This document shows positions 24,663 through 38,300 of a DNA stretch of 64,000 nucleotides, in pieces. The notes beneath the pieces were generated by a model, which saw nothing but the letters and a program-made list of their open reading frames with translations, made no database searches and had not been told where the DNA came from. How positions within the stretch are numbered: position 1 is the first letter of the stretch; each line of letters starts with the position of its first letter. The stretch comes from Nageia nagi (Eukaryota > Pinophyta), in the NCBI GenBank assembly GCA_050084985.1, contig JBITNC010000001.1:196354001-196418000 (forward strand). The letters are read 5' to 3'. A program made the translations under genes and the position numbers.

Positions 24663-26198
24663 CTAAACCTTCTTTCCATCACCACATGGAAAAATCTTCA
24701 ATCAAGGAACCTCCATATATTGCTTCCCAACATTAGATAGAAATTATTTATCCCTAACAACTTGGGGACTCGAAGACACAAAACTCAATGTCTCATCATA
24801 GGATTTCTTTGCAAAGAATAATACAAGCAATACAAATAACATACAAAGGGTTGTAATTGTAAGCATTATCCTCTAATACTCACTATAAAATGTATCCAAC
24901 CCATAATTGATAATTGTTGAAAAATGAAAATAGATGAAAGATGAGTGATTACCTCTTGAACTTGGGACCTCCTTGTTCCTATGGGAAATAAGGCCCACCA
25001 ATATAGGCTTCTTGCTTTAGATATTATGAGAATTAACCTTATAATAAATTATATATTTTAGAAGATGATACTTGTTTTTTCAATGATAGATAACTACATT
25101 GTACTCATACAGGAAGGAACTTCCTAGAATGATGATTCAAAAGTTCTAAGATAATACATCCACTATTACTTCATCAATGAAATCCATAGCAATACTAAAC
25201 TTGATTTAGCATTGCTATGTGGTACAAAAATTTCTAGCACTACCCATTGAGTCATATATCTTGGGATGCTTTGCCACTTCTAACCTTAACTCTACTATGA
25301 GATCCTTTGAAATGAAGTTAGACTATGATCTAGGATCAATGTGTGTTTCAACTCTGGTCTTTTTCACTTGAACTTTTGAACAAAAAAATGCTTCCTTTTT
25401 CTTAGAAGAGAAAGGATCTCTCACTCCCATGAGTTTCAACTTCTTTTCACTCTTACCATCATCATCAGATGAACTCAAATGATTCTCCATTGCTCTTTAT
25501 TGGATACTATGGTGTGCTCTCAACATATACCACTTTTGTACATATTATGTACAAATTGATTTCTACATATCAGGTCCTCTTTTTAATGTCTCTCCCTTAA
25601 CACCATAAGCAACAATAGATTCTAAAGTATTCTTTCATTTAAGGTAAAACACACTTGAATCTCTAATTTTGGATGATGAAGGAGATGAAAAGGGTGAAGT
25701 AGTCAATGAATCTGGTTTAACACTCTTCTCCCTTCGATCATAAACATGCCCAACAAATCTATGTAATTTCCATTTCAAAGAAGATAATGATGAAAAATGA
25801 ATCTCATTTGCTTCCTCCAAATCATGAATTTTATTGGCAGGTTTACACCTCTATTTATAATGCCTTTATTAATTATGCTTATGATGACCTTATTTACTAC
25901 AAAATTCACACACTAATTTTGATGTGGGTTTCACTATAGAAGGACCATGGCTAGGAGATGACATCTCCATAGGCATAATAACATTCTTCCTTTTAGAAGA
26001 AATATCCATCATCATAAGTGATACTAAGTCAACTTGCTCACTTGAAATTGATTGGTTGATTTAAGATTCAACCACTGAATATGTTCCCTCTTGAGTACTT
26101 GACATGAATCTTGTTTAAAGTTCACTAAAAACCTCAATCAAATCTATCACTTGGTTCTCCAACCATGTGATACAAGCATTATGATCACCATAATCCAT
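24663..26198 (-). pseudogene. gag-protease-like gene with C-terminal membrane segment, copy 2
   Basis: Collinear with copy 1: start at 26198 (MDYGDHNA), stop codon at 24665-24663, 1536 bp. The zinc knuckle CEFCSK-stop-GHHKH lies around 25920-25870. The frame 25820-25635 gives MEEANEIHFSSLSSLKWK and a FVGHVYDRREKSVKPDS block that is conserved in all copies. The protease motif is altered to VETHIDPRS-stop-SNFIS (25343-25323); the catalytic Asp survives but the Gly position does not. The region of the C-terminal hydrophobic segment (about 24870-24800) is present but frameshifted. This is the most decayed of the three. Confidence 0.68.
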
Positions 26199-26275
26199 TA
26201 AGTATGGTAAAGCTACACAAATACCTTATGTAAATCTAATTTCCAAACTTATGAAACCATTCTCTAATACCAAAA

Positions 26276-28098
26276 TGCTATCTATAAATAAGAGTAGACT
26301 ACCCTTGTCTTAATGGGATCGATTCACACTTAGATAATTAGAAATTAAGTTCTTGGGAAATTAAGAGAATAGAAATAAGATATAATAATCACACAAAATA
26401 ATCACACATAATTGAGATAATATATACCCTAGTTTGAACCTCTCCTACCTACATCCAAACAAAATGCTCCTCTTGCAAAATGGTGATTGGTGAATGGTGA
26501 TTACAATAGGCCACTAAGGCTCTTCTCTCTTCTCTAAGTCTCTTTCTCACTAGCTCCTCTTAACCATTAGCATAAATACCTTGATATTATTCTTGTAGTT
26601 CTCAAACTCATAGGTATTTGTAATCTTATGCATACACTTTGATAATTCCCAACATTGAAGAATTCAAAAAAAAAAAAGTACCTCGATAATTCTAACTTAC
26701 CTCTATTTAATCACAATTTATAGGATAAGTTTGGAGTTTTAAAATATTATAGAACTAACAAAAATGGTATTTTTTAATACCTATTATCCTCAAATATCCT
26801 TTTTTTAAATTTCAAGTGATTTTAGTAAGCTAGTATACCAATATTGGCATTCAAACATCCATTTACACACTCGTTAGAATAATACATGTTGTGAAATATA
26901 ACTCAACCCAAAATTAGGATTATTCACCAATGGAATAAATCCCAAAAACATTATAGCATGTCAAATATTTAAAGTAGGCTAATCTTATCTTCTTCAAAGT
27001 GATTATGCCACTTGGTGGTATGTAAACAGTGATAAAAAAGGTTTAATCGATGTTAATTGATTCTTGGCATATTTGCAACAAGTAAGTAGTCCAAAAAAAT
27101 TATTGGTGGTGTTATACAACCCTACATAATGTAGTTTGGCCATTAAAATCCACCAAAGCATTTTCTTAACAACCATTCCTCCCTTTTCTCCTTTGTCTCC
27201 CATAGCTAGTGGGACCCTTTTGACATCCATGTACTAATGGGTAGTGAGTTGTATGTTGGTAGCATTGACTTTGGCTAATCACCAAGTGAGTAGTGCTCAC
27301 ATTGATAGGTATGTATTAACCAGTTTATAAGTTATTTCCTTCCATATTTTAGTTGATTGATGTAGTCCTTCTTCCACATAGTCAACTTCTAGTGGTGGGT
27401 TCTATTTCTTTCTATGTGACCTCCATGCATCCATCATGCTCCTTTATAATTGAGTCTTTCATAGGAAATCCACTTTTAATAATGGTTATTTTCTTTTCTT
27501 TTATTTTTCAACTTTTCATAAAACTCTTTCACATGGTAGATTCAAATATTAATGGCATACACTTCATAATACATACTCTTCCCATACCTTCATGAGGTCT
27601 TCAAATTGAGTAAACCATAAATACTCCCTCCTTCTGACTATGAATGCATACATCGCATAAAGTTTCACCACTTTTGGTGGTAATAAGAAATATTTTATTT
27701 TTTCTTTTGAAATTGACTTTACCTTCCACCTATTTTATGGAATAAAGTAATATATCTTTTCCATATAAGACAAACTTGCCATCAAATTGGTTTGACTTTT
27801 CCCTTCTCTGCCACTTTATGAGAATAATAATATGTTATATGTTTTTAGCCTTTTATGTTTTTCTAATTTGCATATGTAAATATTAAATCTATTGAATATT
27901 TATTTTTGCAATTTCAAAAATTATTTTTTTTCATTTTGCAAAAAAAAGATAAAATTGAAATATTTTACCTTTGGATTTTCAAAAGGTAATAACTTGCAAA
28001 CTAGATATCAGTTTTGAAAACCACCATGAATCTAGAGATGAAGAGAATATAATAAGACTAAAACTTTCAACACTCAAAAGGATCAAAATTTTGGATCA
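26276..28098 (-). repeat. LTR between array units 2 and 3
   Basis: 1823 bp, plus strand begins TGCTATCTATAAATAAG and ends TTTTGGATCA. It is longer than the other LTRs, mainly through an extra segment around 27400-27530 that is also partly present in the last LTR. Confidence 0.8.
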
Positions 28099-28229
28099 TA
28101 CCTCCCAATGGAGAAATAGCTTCCATTCTGAAATCATTCATACTTTACCACTTCTATAGGAGCATTATTGGTTCCATATCGCTACTCAAATATGAGGTGA
28201 GGATACTCTCCTCATACCAACTTTTTTCA

Positions 28230-29759
28230 CTAAACATTTTTTCCATCACCACATGGAAAAAGCTTCAATTGAGGAACTTCCATATCCTGATTCCTAGGAT
28301 TAGATATAAATGCTTCATCCCTAACAACTTGAGAAATTGAAGGCACATAACTCAATGTCTCATCATAAGATTTATTTATAAAGAACACTCTAAATAATCC
28401 AAATAACATACAAAGAATTGTAATTGTAAGCATTATCATTGATACTCATTATAAAATGTATCCAACACATAATTGCTAATTATCAAAACATGAAAATAGA
28501 TCAAAGATGAGCAATTACCTCTTGCACTTGGGATATCCTTTTTACCTTAGAAAATAAGGCCCACCATCATAGGCTTCTCATTTTGGATCTTATGAGAATT
28601 CACCTTATAACAAATTCTATCTTTCAGAAGATGATACTTGTTCTTTTAGTGATAAAATACTAGATTGCACTTGTATAAGTAGGGACTTCCTAGTTGATGA
28701 TTCAAATTTTTTGGGGTAACATGTCCACCATTACTTCATTAATGAAATTCACATCAATTATAAACTTAATTTGGCACTACTATGTGATCCAAAACTCTCT
28801 AGCACTACTCACCAAGTCATATAGCTTGGGTTGCTCTGTCACTTCTAACCCTAAGTATGATATGAGATCCTTTAAAATGAAATCAAGTTGTGATACAAGA
28901 TCAATGAGTGTTTCAACTAGGGTCTTTCTCACTTTCACTTTCAAACAAAATAATGCTTCCTTTTTTTAATAAGAGAAATGAGCTCTCACTCCCATGACTG
29001 TCATCTTCTTTGCATTCTTACCATCATCATAAGATAAACTTGAATGATTCTCCACTACTCTTCATTGGATACTATGACATGATCATAAACATACCCTTTC
29101 ATCCATATTTTTCATAAATTACTTTTCACATATCAGGTCCTCTTTTTTATGGCTCTCCCTCAACACCACAAGAAAAAAAATTCTAAACTCTTCTCTCTTT
29201 GAGGTAAAACACAATTGAATCTCTAAGTTTAGATGATGTAGGAGATGAAAAGAATGATGTAGTTAGTGAATCCAATCTAACACTCTTCTCTCTTTGACTA
29301 TAAACATGCCCAACAAATCTATGTGATTTCCCTTTCAAATAATATGGCAATGAAAAAGGAGTCTCTTTCACTTCCTTCAAACCATGCATCTTCTTGGTAG
29401 GTTTACACCTCTATTTATAATGCCTCTATAAATTATGCTTATGATGACCTTGTTTGCTATGAAATTCACATAATAATCTCAATGTGGGTTTTGCTATAGA
29501 AACACCATGGCTAGGAGATGGCATTTTCATAGGTACAACAACACTCTTACTTTTGGAAGAAATCTCCATCATCTTGAGTGATACTAAGGCAAGCTTGCTC
29601 ACTCAAAACTAATTAGTTGTTTTGAGCTTAAGCCATTGAAGATGTTCCCCCTTGAGTACCTAGCATGAATCTTGTTTGATGTTCACCAACAACCTCAATC
29701 AAATCTATCACTTGGTTCTCCAACCATTTGATATGAGCATTATGATCACCATAAGCCAT
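28230..29759 (-). pseudogene. gag-protease-like gene with C-terminal membrane segment, copy 3
   Basis: Start at 29759 (ATG GCT TAT GGT, as in copy 1), stop at 28232-28230, 1530 bp. Zinc knuckle CEFHSKQGHHKH: the second Cys is changed to His. The frame 29389-29183 gives MHGLKEVKETPFSLPYYL and FVGHVYSQREKSVRLDS. Retropepsin VETLIDLVSQLDFILKDLI (LIDLVS at 28908-28888). The best preserved C-terminus of the three is an open frame of 69 codons (28439-28230) with MLTITILCMLFGLFRVFFI, then NKSYDETLSYVPS and the tail ending LKLFPCGDGKNV. The hydrophobic run of about 19-20 residues predicts one membrane helix. Same family and decay as copies 1 and 2. Confidence 0.72.
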
Positions 29760-29837
29760 TAAGCAAGTATGGTAAAGTTACATAGTTACCTTGTGTAAAT
29801 TTGATTTCCAAACTTACAAAACCATTATTTCAAAACT

Positions 29838-31582
29838 TGATTTGTAAACAAGAGTAGAATACCCCCCTCTCTTAATTGGATAAATTCACACTTAGATAAT
29901 TAGAAACTAAGTGCTTGCAAAATTAATAAAATAACAATATGAGAAAATAATCACACATAATTGAGACAAGATATACCCTAGTTCAACCCTCTCTAGCCTA
30001 CATCCAATATATATGATCCTCTTGCAAAATGATGAATGGTGATTACAACAAGCCACTAAGGGCTCGTGTCTCTTGTCTAATTCTCTTTCTCATTAGCTCC
30101 TCTTAGGATTAGCATAAATACCTTGATAGTATCGTTGCATTTTTCATACTTATAGGTATTTATACTCTTATGCATACATTGATAATTCCCAACACTGAAG
30201 AACTAAAAAAAACACCTTCAGCACTTCCAACTTGCCTCTATTTAATCAAAATTGATGGGATAAGTTTTTAGTATTATAATATTAGATAAATAACATGAAA
30301 ATGGTATTTTTGAATACCGATTATCCTCAACTATCATTGGGTTCAAATTTGAAGTGATTTTGGTAAGTCAATCTCCTAATATTAACATTCGAACATCCAT
30401 TTACATACTCTCTAGAATAATATAGATTATGAAATAAAACTCAATCCAAAATTAGGATTATTCAACAATGGAATAAATCCCAACAACATTATACCATGCT
30501 AAATATTTAAATCAAGCAAATCTGAGTTGTTTCAAAGTGATTGCACCACTTAGCAGTATGTAACCAGTGATAAAAAAGGTTTGATCAATGTTAATTTATT
30601 CTTGGTATATTCACAAGAGGTAAGTAGTCCAAAATAATTGTAAGTGATGTTATATGGCCCTATAGGGTGTAGTTTGGAGGTTAAAATCCACCAAGGCACA
30701 TTTGCGATAACCATTCCTCCCTTTTCTCCTTTATCTTCCATAGGTGGTAGGACCCTTTTTACCTCCACATACTGACTTGTAGTGAGTTGTATATTGGCAA
30801 CATTGACACTTGCTAATCACTAGGTGAGTAGTTCTCACATCCACAAGCAAGTATTAACTAGATTCTAAGTCATTTCCTTCCACCTTTTAGTTGATCAATA
30901 CGGTCCTTATTCCATAAAAAATCATTGATTCTTTCATAGGAACTATACTTTTAACAATGGTTATTTTCTCTTCTTCTTTTTTTCAACTCTTTGTAGAACT
31001 CTTTCACATGGTAGATTCAAATAATGATGGCATGCACTTCATAATACATATTCTTCCCATACCTTCATGTGATCTTCAAAATAAGTAAACCATAAATGCT
31101 TCCTCATGTTGACTATGAATGCATACATGGCATAGAGTTTCACCACTTTTGGTGGTAAGAAGAAATATTTTATTTTCATTTTGAAATTGATTTTACCTTC
31201 CACTTATTTTATGGAATAAAGAAATATATCTTTTCCATATAATACATACTTATCGTTATATTGGTTTGACCTTTCCCTTCTATGCCACTTTATGGGAATA
31301 ATAATATATTATATGTTTTTTAGCCTTACGTGTTTTTCTAATTTGCATATGTAAATATCAAATCTATTTAATATTTATTTTTACAATTTAAAAAATTATT
31401 TTTTTCCTTTTGCAAAAAAATAAATAAAATTGAAATATTTTATCTTTGAATTTTTGAAAGGTAATATCTTGCAAACTAGATATCAATTTCAAAAATTATG
31501 AAAACCACCATGGAGCTGGAGATGAAGAGAATACAATAAGATTGAAATTTTCATCACTCAAAAGGAAATAAATTTTGGATCA
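29838..31582 (-). repeat. Right-hand (5') LTR of the array
   Basis: 1745 bp, plus strand begins TGATTTGTAAACAAG and ends TTTTGGATCA at 31582. Similarity to the other units stops exactly there, which supports GATCA as the true LTR edge. The next bases (ATAAC) are the possible target site. Confidence 0.82.
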
Positions 31583-31589
31583 ATAACCC

Positions 31590-33480
31590 ATAAATAGATA
31601 TTTGTAATTTTCAATTTTCCCTTTGTTTAGTTGGAATATGCATCAAAGCAATGCAACAAATGATTTAAAATACCTAAAATGTAGCACAACAACCTTCTTT
31701 AAGGGTAACTATTAGAGATTTGAGAGGTATCTTATTTACAATATCTATTGCACATGCAACTACCAAACCCCAAAATTCTCTATACAAAGATTTACAATGC
31801 AACATGCATCAAACAATCTCAAGTAAGGTTTTAGTTATTCACTTAATTAGTCCATGTTTTAAGAGTATACAAAACTATTCTTGAAACTTTAATACCATAT
31901 TTTTCAATGAAATATCAATGACTATAAATTCATCTCATTATCAATCATTAATAAACTAATTATTTAGCACTTTTATTTTTAACCATATCCTTGAATTTTT
32001 GAAAATTTACAAATACCATGATTTTTCTTTTAATAAAATAAAATTACTCTTCTTATATAACCATTAACAAATAAAAATACTATTATATATGAATGCTCAT
32101 CTAATTTTACATATATACTAATAAGAATCTCTTTTGTTATTATGTCATACAACTTATAATTATTTGATTTTTCATTATAACCCACAAACAAACTTCTATA
32201 ATTTTTGAGTTTTTCTTTGTTTAGTTGGAATATTGTCAAACCAATGCAATCCAATACTTTAAGATACCTAAAATGTGACTCTTTACAATAACAAGATTCT
32301 TTAAGAGTGACTTTTAAAGATTTAGTAAGTATCCTATTTATAATATATGTTACACATGCAACTACCAAACCCTAAATTTTGCTATACAAATATTTATAAT
32401 GTAATATGCATCAAATAAGCTCATGCAATATTTTAGTTATTCACTCAATTAGTACATTTTATTGAGAAGTATATAAAATTGTTCTTTGAACTTTAATACA
32501 TATTTTTTAGTAAAAGATCCATGATTATAAACTCACCCTATTATCAATTATCAAACAACTAGTTATTTTAGCACTTTAATTTTTAACCATGTCTTTGAAT
32601 TATTGAATATTTTTAAATACCATGTTTTTCCTTTTAATAAAATAAAAGCAATTTTCTTATATAACCATTAAAAAATAAAAACTACTAATGTGAATACTCA
32701 TCTAATTTTACATCTATACTAATAAGAACCTCTTTTGTTATAAGTTGTATAATGTGTAACTCTTTGATTTTCCATTATAATCCATAAATAAAATTTTATG
32801 ATTTATGATTTTTCCTTTATTTAGTTTAAATATTATCAAACCAATGCAATCAAATACTTTAAAATACCTAAAATATGGCTCTTTAGCACAACAAGCTTCT
32901 TCAAGGATGACTTTAGAGATTTAGTAGGTATCTTATTTACAATACTTATTGGACATGCAACAACTAAACCCCAAAATTTATAATGCAACATGCATCAAAC
33001 AATCTCAAGAAATATTTTAGTTATTCACTTAATTAGTCCATTTTTTTTAGGAGTATATAAAATTATTATTTGGATTTTAATACTATATTTTTTTCAATAA
33101 AAGATCCATGACTACAAATTCACCCCATTATCAATCATCAAGAAACTAATTATTTTAGCTCTTTGATTTATAACTATGTCCTTGAATTTTTAAAAATTTT
33201 AAATACCATGTTTGTTTATTTTAATAAAATAAAAACACTCTTCTTATATGCCCATTAACTAAATACCTAACACTAAAAATGATGGGTGATCCATAGGCTT
33301 GCATAGATCATTATGTGTAAGTTACAAAGGGTATTTAAGTTTCTAATCCTTTCTTAAATTAAATGAATCTTGATGGTACTTCCTTAAAATACATCCATAA
33401 ATGATGCCTTCAATAATTGATATTTTTGTTACCCTCTAACCATTGATATCATTTACTATCATGCTTTGCAATTTTTTATA
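31590..33480 (-). pseudogene. Copia fragment with tandemly triplicated integrase core
   Basis: On the minus strand, a pre-integrase piece (IIEGIIYGCILRKYHQDSF, then LTHNDLCKPMDHPS, about 33420-33290) leads into three tandem copies of the integrase core. Copy anchors at the FQLNK-type position lie at about 32825, 32225 and 31631, periods 600 and 594 bp. The middle copy has an open frame (32368-32030): VVACVTYIINRILTKSLKVT, then RYLKVLDCIGLT, SLFVGYNEKSNNYKLYDI, and ISIYVKLDE. This is the integrase C-terminal pattern, and it runs straight into NGYIRRVILFY, the start of the next copy. Each copy covers from the DDYTRR-type segment to the SRDVVFDE-type segment. No RT follows in the window. Confidence 0.82.
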
Positions 33481-33489
33481 ATTCATAGA

Positions 33490-34060
33490 CTCAATCTATC
33501 ATGCCACTATTGTCCAAATGTATAATCAATCCATTATATGCAACAAAATCATCATAAAAAAGTGTACAAAGTTAAACATATTAACTTTATAATCAATAGT
33601 TCCTCTAGTAATTATTTTATTTGAATCTTCCTTTCTCTAATACTATTTTTATTAGTTGATGCAACAAACTTATATGCTTCTATCTCATATTTCACATGTT
33701 TCTAAATTTGGCTTGCATTACTTCCCTACATGGATAGATTAGCATGTTTGTTCATGTGCAAAGCTTGATTGACATATATGTACATATGTAAATATAAGAT
33801 TTCTTACATTATATATCTATATGCAACATAGAAGTTCTCACATTGTATAATATGCTTCTATGTGTAATCCATATATATAGGAGAGCTTGATAAAATATTT
33901 TAATTAAATGTATTTTTATATGATTCTAATACATTTACTTAAAAAATGTAGTTTATAGAATGTAATTATGATAGGATATGCCTGCAACTCTCAATATTGA
34001 AACCTTAAGGATTTTTTGATAGTTTGCAGTCCTTTTGAAACTAGAATACAAAAAGAATGC
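33490..34060. other. Unassigned stretch between copia fragment and LINE
   Basis: May contain eroded copia gag-protease on the minus strand, but I could not read a definite motif. Confidence 0.35.
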
Positions 34061-34073
34061 AACTGAATGATAT

Positions 34074-35260
34074 TAGAAATACCATGAACAAGGCTAGAAA
34101 ATGTCTAGCACTACAAATTCCTAAAGAATGTGTTAACATGGTAACCAAGGATTAAGAGAAACTTACAAAAGAAATAGTAATGAATTTGGAACTAAAACAT
34201 GCATAAAAAAATGAGAATCTTTGTACCAAAGGAATTGATACAACATGAAGAAAAAAGAATGAAAAATACCTTGGTTGACTATTTTGTTGGACTAAGACCT
34301 ACCCTCGATATCATAAGAAGATGGATGATAGAGAGATGGAAAACCAAAGGAGAAGTAGAATTGTAACCATTTTCTTGAGAGTTTTTACTTTTCAAATTTT
34401 GTTGTGAAGAAGATATGGAAAATATTATTGAATTATGTCCATGGTTTCTTGGTCAAAAAGGAATGATAATAAAAGGATGGGAGAAAGGTTTTAGTATAGA
34501 AAATGATAATCTTAATATAATTCCAACTTGGGTTAATTTGCCACAACTTCTAATTGAATATTGAAATGTTAATATTATTGCATGGATAGCAAAAGGGATA
34601 GGTAAATTAATAACTATTGATAAAGTTAACAAATTAAGGAATATAATGGTAGAGGAAAGATTCTATGTAAATATAGATATTACAAAATATTTATTGAAAA
34701 AAATACATATTTATGAGGAAGATGGAGGAAATTTCTTACAGTTGATAGTATATGAAAATTTACTGGTGCAATATAATATTTGTAAACAATATGATCATTA
34801 TACTAGGGAATATCATAAAAAATAATTAATAATTTAGAATACAAATAATGCTACTAAGAATGGTTATGAATGGAGATTGTTAAAAAAAAGGAAAACATAT
34901 AAAGAGAAAATCCTAAAACCTATAATAAAGAAACCCGCTATTAATATTAAAATCCTTTTTCAACCTTGGAGATTTTTGAAGGCTCAAAAATAGATAAGTT
35001 ACACTTAGAATGTAGTACAAATGAGGAAGAAAGAAACTGTGAAAATGAAAGAATTGATATGAAAATAATTTTGGATGAAAAAATAAGAGAGATGATCCCA
35101 AGATTAGAGAAACTTAGGGGAATAATATAATGGATTACCTAAAGAGACTCCTCAAATACTATTGGAAATACCAATAAGAAATTTACAAAATTCAAGAAAG
35201 TTAGCCAACCCAAGAATGAACCATAAAGGAAGATTATCTAATCAAGAATTGAAATAAATA
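34074..35260 (+). pseudogene. LINE ORF1 (DUF4283 / zf-CCHC4), broken
   Basis: Frames read IIELCPWFLGQKGMIIKRW near 34415-34475, the DUF4283 hallmark ('xxxPWxFxxxxLxLxxW'), then IIPTWVNLPQLLIEYWNVN. The zinc motif segment VQYNICKQYDHYTREYHK (about 34767-34820) follows, with its Cys-x2-Cys-x4-His pattern partly lost. A charged, lysine-rich linker follows to about 35260. In plants ORF1 binds the element RNA. Several in-frame stops and frameshifts are present. Confidence 0.75.
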
Positions 35261-35340
35261 AGAATAATATAAGATATACCCAATGGCTTTCAAAAAACTC
35301 TAGAGCAAAGTACAACTCTTTTGACCCTTCCTAACGAATT

Positions 35341-38300
35341 ATGAAGATACTAATTTAGAATATAAGGGGTTATTGTGGCCCAAATAGACATAGGTCATTT
35401 AAAGACCTTTGGAAAAGTTGTAAACTAGATATTATCATGTTGTAATAATAAAACATAAAATCCAATAAAATAATTGATACAAAAAGAACATTATGAAGAG
35501 AAGAAAATTTTTGACTAGAGAGATGCAAATGGGAAATTAGGGTGGTTACTAACTCTATGGAATTCCAACACTATTAAGGTATTTCCTATACTTCTCAAAG
35601 GACCTTCAAATAGATATATACATTTATTTTATATGAATACTAAATAAAATTTCCTTTTTATTGTTACAAATATTTATGCACCTAACAACCCTCTAGAAAG
35701 AAGGATTTTTTTTTTTTAATTTTCTAATTGAGGACATGGAAAAAATTTCATACTAGCCATGGATTATACTAGGATACTTTAATACTCCTTTAAATCTAAA
35801 AGAAAAGAAAGAAGGTGCTATAGAGAAAGAAGGTAATATGAAAGATCTCAAATTATTTATGGAGAATAACTCCTTGATGAAATTTGCAACTAGTAGGATC
35901 TGAATTTACTTGGAACAATATGAAAATAAGGGAGGATTTGATTCAAACAAGACTAGATAGAGCCCTAAGTACATGAAACTAGTTAAATAAATTTTTAGAT
36001 TATATACTTTATTCACTAATAAAAATCACATTAGACCATACTCCATTATTGTTACAAGCCACTCCATTCCAAAGAAATAAAACTCCTTTAAGGTTTGAAG
36101 CTATATGGTTATCCCATAATGAAATTGGAAAACAAATTAAAGAATGGTGGAACAAAGAATATTAGGTAAGCTCAAAATTGAAATACATAAAGAAAAATCT
36201 AAAAATTTGGAATAAGGATGTATTATTAGACATTAATCAAGATAAAGAAAAATTCAATATGGAAATAAAATTGTTGGAATCAGATATACAATGGTCTAGA
36301 AGATGTCAAGAAGTAGTAGAAAAGGAAAAAGAGCTCAAAGATAAATATATGAAAATCCTTAAAGAAAAGAAACACATTGGCAACATAAATCAATAATTTC
36401 TTGGTTCAAATAGGGTGATAGGAACAAAAAATTCTTCAAATTGACAATGTTGAGAAGAAGAGCCTTTAATAAAATAAGGATTATATCAAAAGAATATGGT
36501 AATTTGATAGTTGATATTGATGAAATTAAAGAGAGAATAGTTCAATTATATAAATCCTTACTCTCATAGGAAAATGAAGAAGATCCAATAGCTATAGAAG
36601 AACTATTACAAAATATTACAATAATTATATCAAATGAAGAAAATAATATTTTAACAAAATCATTTTTAAATGATGAAATTCAAAAAGCTCTTTTTGTAAT
36701 GGGTAAAGATAAAGCCCTAGAACCAGATGGATTTTTATCAAGTTTTTTCAACACTTTTGGAATATATTAAGAGATGATATTAATGTTGCTTTAAAACAAT
36801 TACAAGAAAATAATATTCTATTAAGATCATGGAATATTATTTTCTTGGCTTTAATCCCAAAAGAATAAGGTACAAGTGATCTAATTTTTTTTCCAATTAG
36901 TTTATGTAATATCCTATATTAAATCATCACCAAAATATTGGTAAATAGGTTAAAAATTTATTACCTCAAATTATTTCCTATGAGTAAGATGGTTTCATCA
37001 AAGGAAGATAAATAGTAGATGGTATTATAGTAATACATGAAACAATCCACTATATAAAAAAGAAAAGAGAAGGTGGTATGATAATTAAGTTAGATATGCA
37101 AAAAGGAATATGATAAGGTATCATGGAAATTTCTAAACAAAGTAATGGAGAAATTTAGATTTAATTCAACATGGTATAAATGAATAGAAATATGCACTAC
37201 TACAATAACCTTCTCAATATTGGTAAATAGATAATCAACATGCTTCTTCAATGCTTCAAGAGGAATATGACATGGTGGTCTTATATTGCCTTCCTTATTC
37301 ATTATTCTTAAAGAAGCATTGGTAATAACTATAAAAGCCAATAAATCTTTAGGGAGAATAAAATGTATTATTCCACCCTCAAATTCCTTATTAGTTACTC
37401 ATCATCAATTTGTTGATGATACAATCTTGATAGGAAAAGCAGGTGTGATGGAAGCCTTTGAATTTAAAAGAATATTGGATTTATATGAAAGAGCTTCAAA
37501 TCAGAATATAAATTATGATAAAACAAGTATTTTCTTTTTAAATACCCCAATAGATAGAAAGAATAAAATTTCAAAAATATTCAATAGTAAGATTGAATCC
37601 CTCCCTTCAATTTATCTTGGGATGCCTATGTTTGAAATAAGAATGGATAAAAGTTTCTAGAAAGGGATGTTAAATAGAATGTAAAACAAAATGGAAAGTT
37701 GGAAAGGAGCTATCCTTAGCTTTGTAGGGAAAATCCAATTGGTAAAATCCACTCTTCAAAGTCTACCTATTTATATTGCAAGTATATTTAAAATTCCATC
37801 TTTAATATCCACACAAATTAACCAAATTTATGGAAGATTTATTTGGTAGGGAATAGAAGAAAAAATAAAAATGGCTTTGGTAGAATGGGATAAAGTTTAT
37901 AGAAAGAAAAAATAATGCCTTGGTGTAAGATATATTCTTTGGGTTAACCAAGATTTAAGAATAAAAATGGTAATGAGAATAGCAGAGAACTCTGTAATAG
38001 AATGGATTAAAATATGTAGATCAAAATATTTAGAAAGCAATAATAATTTCCTTGGAATTACAAACACCACTAAAGGATATTGCTTATGAAATGGAATGCT
38101 TGATATCAAAGATTTCATCTGGAAGAATGTTAAATGGAAAAAAATTATCTACTTTTGGGATGATCCTTGGATAGAAAGACTCCCTTTATTACAAAATTAA
38201 TCATTACATAATGCTTTATGGTGGTAAAAAATAAACATAGGGATAAAAGTGAATCAATATTACAAATTCAAAAATAAAAAAGGCTATATGGAGAATTCCT

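Larger units (their letters stand above)
21067..31582 (-). mobile_element. Tandem array of three gag-protease LTR retroelement units
   Basis: Three units of 3419, 3567 and 3483 bp (measured at the shared CACTCAAAA anchor at 21085, 24504, 28071 and 31554) lie head to tail. Order from left: truncated LTR, interior 1 (21113-22847), LTR (22848-24531), interior 2 (24532-26275), LTR (26276-28098), interior 3 (28099-29837), LTR (29838-31582). LTR edges are TG...CA and best preserved as TGATC...GATCA. Each interior holds one minus-strand gene and a primer-binding site type sequence. No RT, RNase H or integrase was seen. Such LTR-int-LTR-int arrays arise by unequal recombination between LTRs. Confidence 0.85.

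Noticed and set aside
37190-37215. CACTACTACAATAA as a CACTA transposon end
   Set aside because: It lies inside the LINE RT coding region and has no inverted partner or target duplication nearby.
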